Shown piece by piece: positions 41,990 to 47,090 of a stretch of 47,090 bases of DNA. A program made the position numbers and the translations under genes. The notes beneath the pieces were generated by a model. It was given only the letters and a program-made list of their open reading frames with translations. It searched no databases and was not told the origin of the DNA. This stretch comes from Flavobacteriales bacterium (GTDB lineage Bacteria; Bacteroidota; Bacteroidia; Flavobacteriales_D; Crocinitomicaceae), in contig VFKM01000103.1 of assembly GCA_009885545.1 (NCBI GenBank), forward strand, positions 1 to 47,090, read 5' to 3'. How positions within the stretch are numbered: position 1 is the first letter of the stretch; each line of letters starts with the position of its first letter.

Positions 41990-42991
41990 ATGATTTTAGT
42001 CACAGGTGGTACAGGTCTTTTAGGAAGTCATTTATTATTCCGATTAGCACAAGATAATGAGCCAATTCGTTCAATTTACCGAGATGAAGCTAGAATTGAA
42101 CAAGTTAAATCTCTCTTTAAATATTATTCGCCTGGTGATTATGAAGTCTTATTTTCAAAAATTCAATGGGTTGAGGCTGATATCTTAGACATTGTTAGTT
42201 TGAATGAATGTTTTATAGATATTGATATCGTTTATCATTGTGCGGGTCTTGTGTCATTTTCAAAAAGGCATTTCAATCAATTAATCAAAATCAATAGAGA
42301 GGGAACTGCCAATATTGTAAATACCTGTCTTGAATCCAAGGTGAATAAATTGTGTTACGTTAGTTCTACCGCGGCTATTGGAGGTCAAAGCGGTGAGATT
42401 ACAACTGAGCGAACCAAATGGAAACAATCGCCTGAGACTAACGGTTACTCAATTTCAAAGTATTCTGGTGAAAAAGAAGTTTGGAGAGGAGTAGAAGAAG
42501 GACTTGATTGTGTAATTGTTAATCCATCTGTAATTTTTGGTGCAGGAAATTGGGATGAAAGTTCATTAACAATATTCCGAACGGTTCAAAATGGCCTTCG
42601 ATTTTATACAAGTGGTCAAAATGGCTTTGTAGATGCGAGAGATGTTGCACAAATAATGGTTCAGCTTACACAAAGTGATATCAAAAACAAACGTTTTTTA
42701 TGTGTTGGAGATAACGTCCCTTTTAAGGTTTTAATGGAAAAAATAGCATTGAGATTAGGTAAAAAGCCTCCCACGATTAATACTCCAAAATGGTTAGCAG
42801 CTATTGTCTGGCGCCTATCTTGGTTTTTCTCACTTTTCAGTAATAAGGATGCAATGTTAACTAAAGCCAGCTCCCAATCAGCATATAATTTTATGACTTA
42901 TGACAGTAGTAAAGTTATTTCTCAACTTTCATTTAATTTTCGATCGATTGACGATACCATTGAGAACACAATTAATGGAAAAATTAAATAA
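41990..42991 (+). CDS. NAD(P)-dependent epimerase/dehydratase (extended SDR)
   Basis: This 333-aa cytosolic oxidoreductase has Rossmann motif GGTGLLGSHLL (residues 5-15), 'VYHCAGLVSFSKRHF', the catalytic Ser in 'LCYVSSTAAIGG' and the YxxxK pair in 'NGYSISKYSGEKEVW'. It also has 'VNPSVIFGAGNW' and 'GFVDARDVAQIMVQL'. The layout resembles dihydroflavonol reductase-like or 3-beta-HSD-like extended SDRs; the substrate is unknown. Residues about 262-285 (WLAAIVWRLSWFFSLFS) are hydrophobic, which could allow membrane association. It converges on the YD-repeat gene with only 17 nt between the stops. Confidence 0.9.
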   Translation: MILVTGGTGLLGSHLLFRLAQDNEPIRSIYRDEARIEQVKSLFKYYSPGDYEVLFSKIQWVEADILDIVSLNECFIDIDIVYHCAGLVSFSKRHFNQLIKINREGTANIVNTCLESKVNKLCYVSSTAAIGGQSGEITTERTKWKQSPETNGYSISKYSGEKEVWRGVEEGLDCVIVNPSVIFGAGNWDESSLTIFRTVQNGLRFYTSGQNGFVDARDVAQIMVQLTQSDIKNKRFLCVGDNVPFKVLMEKIALRLGKKPPTINTPKWLAAIVWRLSWFFSLFSNKDAMLTKASSQSAYNFMTYDSSKVISQLSFNFRSIDDTIENTINGKIK

Positions 42992-43008
42992 ATCAAATTC
43001 GATTTTAT

Positions 43009-43914
43009 TTAATAAAACACGTAATCTTTGAACGCTAAAATCATAATAAATTGTGTTGCTACATCACGCGTGAGGACGTATGTTAATAATTTACTTTTTT
43101 CATTATAAATCATTTCAATTTCGGTAATAAAAACACCATTTCTGTAATAGTGCTTTTCTAATAAATTTCCATTTTCATCATAGAGATAATTCAATTCTTC
43201 GGTAGGCAATTCAATACCTAATTCAAACGTTTTGATACTTGAAATAAACCCCTTTTCATTGTATTCATATTTTTTAGTGTACACCGCTGATGTCATTTTT
43301 AATCGTTGAACGTGTTCAATTAAATAACCCATCTCATTGTAATAATAAAACTCATCTATGTAAGGCAAATTATAACTGTTGTAAACTGTTTTTTTTGTTT
43401 GACGATCAAACTGCGTATAAATCATTGACTCTGAATTCAAAATAGTTCGTTGATTCATACCTAAACTATCAACATATTCTCTAACAAAGCTTTCTCTTAC
43501 ACTATTATTTAAAGAATCGTATTCATACATAGTAGACGTAAATCCTTTGCCATCTCCTTTTTTATGCTCTAAGACTAAGTTCTCTTTAGAGTAAGAGTAC
43601 TTATTCCATGTTGTATCAATACTTCCATCATCTTTTCTTGTTTCAAAGGATGCAATTAATAGCCCTAAAGAATCGAATTCATAGATATATCGATATTCGG
43701 TAACGCGCATCATATCACCAGGTTTTTTATAGGTGAATTGTCCGTTTAAAAAATGAATCTTGTTTTCTCGAATAAACTCTTGATTAAAAAAAGGTTTGTC
43801 GGTAAATGCATTTCCATTTCTGTTGTCCAACATTTGTGAGAACAGAAAATTAGGAGAAAGAAAAAAGAATAAGAGATATTTCACATTGCAAAAAACGCAA
43901 AAACTAGTCCACAT
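43009..43914 (-). CDS. Exported YD-repeat-like protein
   Basis: Function unknown. The protein (301 aa from ATG 43914) has a hydrophobic export signal ending NFLFSQ. Its body is built of tyrosine/aspartate repeats reminiscent of RHS/YD or MORN-like surface repeats: 'YIYEFDSLGLLIASFETR', 'YEYDSLNNSVRES', 'YYYNEMGYLIEHVQ', 'YEYNEKGFISSIKTF' and 'YLYDENGNLLEKHYYRNG'. It lacks the RHS core protease motif and any toxin tip, and has no T9SS sorting domain. The start is ambiguous: TTG 43941, ATG 43914 or an internal GTG (about 43887), the last giving the neat signal MKYLLFFFLSPNFLFSQ. It follows the DUF255 gene by 7-60 nt, so it is probably co-transcribed. Confidence 0.75.
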   Translation of the reverse strand: MWTSFCVFCNVKYLLFFFLSPNFLFSQMLDNRNGNAFTDKPFFNQEFIRENKIHFLNGQFTYKKPGDMMRVTEYRYIYEFDSLGLLIASFETRKDDGSIDTTWNKYSYSKENLVLEHKKGDGKGFTSTMYEYDSLNNSVRESFVREYVDSLGMNQRTILNSESMIYTQFDRQTKKTVYNSYNLPYIDEFYYYNEMGYLIEHVQRLKMTSAVYTKKYEYNEKGFISSIKTFELGIELPTEELNYLYDENGNLLEKHYYRNGVFITEIEMIYNEKSKLLTYVLTRDVATQFIMILAFKDYVFY

Positions 43915-43947
43915 TTTACTTTTTGAAAAATTTCTTTTCAATAATCC

Positions 43948-45966
43948 TTATTGGATAACTATTCGAATTACTTCATCATAGTTATTTGTGGGCTCTAAAC
44001 AATTTTCTTCATTGCACAGATAAAAAAATGTTTCGCTTTTACATTTTTTTCCTGCTAAAACAGGAATTAATAAACCATTATCATTTCCTCCAGCAAATAG
44101 GACATTTGGTAAATAATTCTCTTGCAATTTTATTTTAAGTGTTTGGTAATCGTTTCCAATAATTGAAAGTTGGTAAAAATCATCCACTACGTTCAACAAT
44201 AAAGTTCCCCAATTAGAATATCCTGAACCATACATTTCCATACCATCATACACATTTGAAAGCATTTGTTCGGCAAAAAACTTAAAGGTTTTATTTTGAT
44301 AAAATTGGCTTAATTGAAATAAATTATTTGCCATAACAGAATTGCTCGCGGGTATAACATTGTCATTCAATTCCATTTTCCGAGCAATTAATTTTGTAGA
44401 ATTTGATGTGAAAAAAAACATTTTACTATTCTCATCTTGGAACTCTATAATTGTAAATTCTGCCAATCGTTTTGCATGATCCAACCAGTCGGCTTCAAAA
44501 GTAACCTGATACAACTCAATAAAAGCTGAAATAACATGCGCATAATCTTCTAAAAAACCATTTATACTTGATTCGCCGTTTTTATATGTACGATATAAAT
44601 TCCCTTCTTCGTTTAATTGATTGTTTGTTATCCATTTTGCGTTTTTTACTGCCAAATGCAGAAATTCTTCTTCGCCAAACGCCGAATAGGCATGACAAAG
44701 ACCTCTAATTGTCATTGCATTCCAGGAAGTCAAGCATTTATCATCCGTACCAGGTCGTATGCGGTGGCTTCGCTCGTCTAACAATTTTTGATTGATTTTA
44801 GAGGTATTCGACTCAAATTCTTGCTCCGACCAATTCATTTTATGTGAAAATGAACTATCAGTTTCAGTTCGTAATGGTATGTATTTTTCTTCTTCCCAAT
44901 ATCCCCGATTATTCATGTTGTAATAATCAGCAACCCAATCGAAATCATCTCCAAGAACTAATTTCATATTTTCTTTATTCCAGCAATAAAATTTTCCTTC
45001 GTCTCCTTCACTATCGGCATCTAATGCAGAATAAAAAGCGCCTTCCTTGGTAAGCATTTCTCTTTGTAACCATTCTATCGTTTGATAAACAATTCGCTTA
45101 TACAGTGGTTTTTTATAATATTTATATGCTTCTGAGTACAAAGTAAGTAATTGACCATTATCATAAAGCATTTTTTCAAAATGCGGCACTTTCCATAGCA
45201 TATCAACCGAATATCGGGTAAACCCACCTCCTATTTGATCATATATTCCTCCCATTGCCATTTTATCTAAGGTCAATTCAACATGTTTTAAGACCTTTTC
45301 ATTTTGGTATTTCACACCATAATGCAGTAAAAATTCATAATTATTGGGTAATGGAAATTTTGGAGCTCTAGATTCGCCGCCTTCCATGGAGTCAAAACTC
45401 CTTGACCAACGAAGAACTAATTCATGTAATTTTTCTTCAGAAAAGAATTCAACTTTTTTAGCCTCATTAATAAGCTCACTATTTTTAACCCCTTCATGCA
45501 GATGTTCTGCGTATTCTTCCACCTTTTCAAGGTCATTTTCAAAAGTGTGCTGCAAAGAACGCAGAATATGCATCCATTGATCTTTAGGGAAATAAGTTCC
45601 TCCATAAATTGGTCGGCCATCAGCCAAGGTGAAACAATTCAAGGGCCAACCCCCTTTTTGGGTCATTAATTGAACTGCTGACATGTACACTTGGTCAACA
45701 TCTGGTCGTTCTTCTCTATCAACTTTGATACAAACAAAAAACTTGTTCATTAACGCAGCTACTTCTTCATCTTCAAAACATTCATGTTCCATGACATGAC
45801 ACCAATGACATGCTGAATAGCCCACACTCACTAGCACCATTTTATTTTGAAGTTTTGCTTCTTCAAAAACCTCATCAGACCATGAAACCCAATTTACTGG
45901 ATTGTGAGCGTGTTGCAATAAATAAGGAGAGGATTCATGAATTAGCGCATTGGTGTATTTTTCCAT
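43948..45966 (-). CDS. DUF255 thioredoxin-domain protein (YyaL/SPATA20-like)
   Basis: This 672-aa cytosolic protein has two parts. The N-terminal thioredoxin-like DUF255 domain (about residues 1-165) has '[14 protein letters not shown]', the CxxC motif in '[14 protein letters not shown]' (Cys53, Cys56), '[14 protein letters not shown]' and 'GGWPLNCF'. The C-terminal part is an (alpha/alpha)6 glycosidase/epimerase-like barrel: '[17 protein letters not shown]', '[17 protein letters not shown]', '[17 protein letters not shown]' and '[16 protein letters not shown]'. Homologues are widespread, but their reaction is not settled. Length is normal. It is divergent from the sigma-54 regulator and precedes the YD-repeat protein. 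Confidence 0.93.
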   Translation of the reverse strand: MEKYTNALIHESSPYLLQHAHNPVNWVSWSDEVFEEAKLQNKMVLVSVGYSACHWCHVMEHECFEDEEVAALMNKFFVCIKVDREERPDVDQVYMSAVQLMTQKGGWPLNCFTLADGRPIYGGTYFPKDQWMHILRSLQHTFENDLEKVEEYAEHLHEGVKNSELINEAKKVEFFSEEKLHELVLRWSRSFDSMEGGESRAPKFPLPNNYEFLLHYGVKYQNEKVLKHVELTLDKMAMGGIYDQIGGGFTRYSVDMLWKVPHFEKMLYDNGQLLTLYSEAYKYYKKPLYKRIVYQTIEWLQREMLTKEGAFYSALDADSEGDEGKFYCWNKENMKLVLGDDFDWVADYYNMNNRGYWEEEKYIPLRTETDSSFSHKMNWSEQEFESNTSKINQKLLDERSHRIRPGTDDKCLTSWNAMTIRGLCHAYSAFGEEEFLHLAVKNAKWITNNQLNEEGNLYRTYKNGESSINGFLEDYAHVISAFIELYQVTFEADWLDHAKRLAEFTIIEFQDENSKMFFFTSNSTKLIARKMELNDNVIPASNSVMANNLFQLSQFYQNKTFKFFAEQMLSNVYDGMEMYGSGYSNWGTLLLNVVDDFYQLSIIGNDYQTLKIKLQENYLPNVLFAGGNDNGLLIPVLAGKKCKSETFFYLCNEENCLEPTNNYDEVIRIVIQ

Positions 45967-46160
45967 TCGATAAAATTACAAAGGATTTTATCCATTATTT
46001 AAACTTTCGACACTTAATTCAGTTTAAAAAATTCCATGTAAATTCTATTTTTTCAGTTCTAATGCACAGTTTAAACAATGAAAAGCAAGAAATATTCATT
46101 TAGTTGAAAATATTTTTGAATAATTTGAAGAAAATCCTAATTTGGGAAAAAATACCTAAA
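45967..46160. other. Intergenic region between divergent genes
   Basis: This 194-nt gap is the longest gene-free stretch. It holds a TATTTTTG box on the plus strand (46111-46118), a possible -7 element for the regulator gene with a leader of about 35 nt, and TAATTTTA (minus, 45978-45971), a one-mismatch candidate for the DUF255 gene. I see no RNA gene, palindrome or repeat in it. Confidence 0.5.
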
Positions 46161-47090
46161 ATGGGAAAAACAAAAATATTTGTTGTTGAAGATGATGTGT
46201 TCTATTCAAAAATGATGAATCACAAACTTTCAATGGATTCGGAATTTGAAATAACTATTTTTCTTGATGGTCAATCCTTTTTAAATAAGCTTCACGAAAA
46301 ACCAACAATAATTACTCTTGATCATTCATTACCTGATATTTCTGGATTGGAATTATTGAAAAAGATTAAACAAGAATATCCGAATATTCCTGTCATTGTT
46401 TTATCATCGCAAGAATTGATAGTTACAGCATTAGAAATGCTCCAATTCGGCGCATATGACTACATAATAAAAGATGCTGCAGCAATGGAAAAATTGTGGC
46501 ACATAGTTCACCAAGCAATTGAAAAACAAAATTTATTTAAAGAAATTGAACTTCTTAGTTCAAGTGTGGCTAATCAATATAATTTTCAAAAATATTTGAA
46601 AGGTTCAAGTGAACCTATGAAGAAAGTTCATAATCTTTTAGAAAAGACAACCAAAACAAACATTACAGTAACGATCACTGGAGAAACGGGCACAGGAAAA
46701 GAATTAGCAGCAAAATCTGTACATTTTAATTCGGATAGAATAAAAAAACCATTTATAGCTATTAATGTCGCTGCGATTCCAAAGGAATTAATTGAAAGTG
46801 AATTGTTTGGGTATGAAAAAGGGGCTTTTACAGGTGCTGATAATTTAAAAATTGGGAAATTCGAAGAAGCCAATAACGGAACTCTATTTCTTGATGAAAT
46901 TGGGGAAATGGATCTAAATATGCAAGCCAAATTATTGCGTGTACTTCAAGAAAAGGAAATAAGTAGATTAGGGTCAAATATATTAATCCCATTGAACTTG
47001 AGAATAATTATTGCCACTCACCGCAATCTTCAAGACGAAGTGAAAAACGGGAGATTTAGAGAAGATCTCTACTATAGGCTGATGGGAATA
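46161..47090 (+). CDS. Sigma-54-dependent response regulator (partial, C-terminus beyond window)
   Basis: This is an NtrC-family transcription activator, 310 codons seen. The receiver domain has Glu10-Asp11-Asp12, phosphoacceptor Asp54 in 'TLDHSLPDISGLEL' and Lys in 'YDYIIKDAAAM'. The AAA+ domain has Walker A GETGTGKE (174-181), the sigma-54-contacting GAFTGA loop (221-226), Walker B in 'GTLFLDEIGEMDLNMQAKLL' and 'LRIIIATHRNL'. An intact GAFTGA implies it works with RpoN. The end of the AAA+ domain and the Fis-type DNA-binding domain are beyond the right edge. No cognate kinase is visible upstream; one may lie downstream. ATG 46161 is chosen because the receiver starts immediately after it. 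Confidence 0.94.
   Translation, partial: MGKTKIFVVEDDVFYSKMMNHKLSMDSEFEITIFLDGQSFLNKLHEKPTIITLDHSLPDISGLELLKKIKQEYPNIPVIVLSSQELIVTALEMLQFGAYDYIIKDAAAMEKLWHIVHQAIEKQNLFKEIELLSSSVANQYNFQKYLKGSSEPMKKVHNLLEKTTKTNITVTITGETGTGKELAAKSVHFNSDRIKKPFIAINVAAIPKELIESELFGYEKGAFTGADNLKIGKFEEANNGTLFLDEIGEMDLNMQAKLLRVLQEKEISRLGSNILIPLNLRIIIATHRNLQDEVKNGRFREDLYYRLMGI

Noticed and set aside
42985-43015. Terminator between the converging SDR and YD-repeat genes
   Set aside because: An AT-rich imperfect inverted repeat is present, but it has too few G-C pairs and a bulge, so I do not call it.
1-47090. tRNA, rRNA, insertion sequence or phage attachment site
   Set aside because: No cloverleaf-like gene, transposase, terminal inverted repeats or integrase was seen on reading the gaps. 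All gaps are under about 200 nt.

Overview
The window is AT-rich, densely coded chromosomal DNA from a member of the Bacteroidota, most likely Flavobacteriales and possibly Crocinitomicaceae/Fluviicola-like. The family guess rests on general resemblance only. The phylum call rests on several things seen here: a complete SprA/Sov-type gliding and type IX secretion (T9SS) outer-membrane protein, two secreted proteins ending in T9SS sorting domains, DUF4270 and DUF4271 families, the gene order maeB-ruvA-sprA, and many TAnnTTTG boxes (the Bacteroidota -7 element) just upstream of genes. I see no tRNA, rRNA, CRISPR array, insertion sequence or prophage. No gene-free stretch exceeds about 200 bases.

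Layout. 1-1.7 kb: iron transport genes feoB (cut by the left edge) and feoA, minus strand. 1.8-3.05 kb: aspartate kinase, minus. 3.2-7.1 kb: a plus-strand cluster of a lipoprotein and two large exported proteins that look like diverged tandem paralogues. 7.3-8.6 kb: PIN-PhoH nuclease/ATPase. 8.6-20.1 kb: a minus-strand operon, in transcription order maeB (malic enzyme), ruvA, sprA (2430 aa), a GNAT acetyltransferase and a TIGR01777 epimerase. 20.2-21.9 kb: a secreted redoxin-type T9SS cargo. 22.07-23.56 kb: hemD with its DUF4271 membrane partner. 23.7-24.9 kb: acyl-CoA dehydrogenase. 24.9-27.6 kb: a TPR sensor kinase and NarL-type response regulator, overlapping by 4 nt. 27.6-30.4 kb: minus-strand rfaE2, a UPF0104-type membrane protein, panD and panC. 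30.5-34.5 kb: plus-strand half-length GT5 protein, DUF4270 lipoprotein and glmS. 34.5-41.4 kb: a 2274-aa adhesin-like T9SS cargo with a beta-propeller and ten near-identical Ig-like repeats. 41.6-43.0 kb: an alkyltransferase-like protein without the catalytic Cys, and an SDR. 43.0-46.0 kb: a DUF255 thioredoxin-domain protein followed by a YD-repeat-like exported protein. 46.2 kb to the edge: a sigma-54-dependent response regulator, cut by the right edge.

How the parts fit. SprA would form the outer-membrane exit channel for the two sorting-domain proteins, which share a homologous internal module. The GT5-DUF4270-glmS and panC/panD genes form a divergent pair of transcription units that I recall as common in this phylum. 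Several genes (sprA, hemD, the sensor kinase) have only TTG as a plausible start, and two genes have a -7 box so close to the ATG that leaderless mRNAs are likely. I did not find a clear unknown multi-gene defence or biosynthetic system. The least explained parts are the 3.2-7.1 kb exported cluster, the half-length GT5 protein and the YD-repeat protein paired with the DUF255 enzyme.
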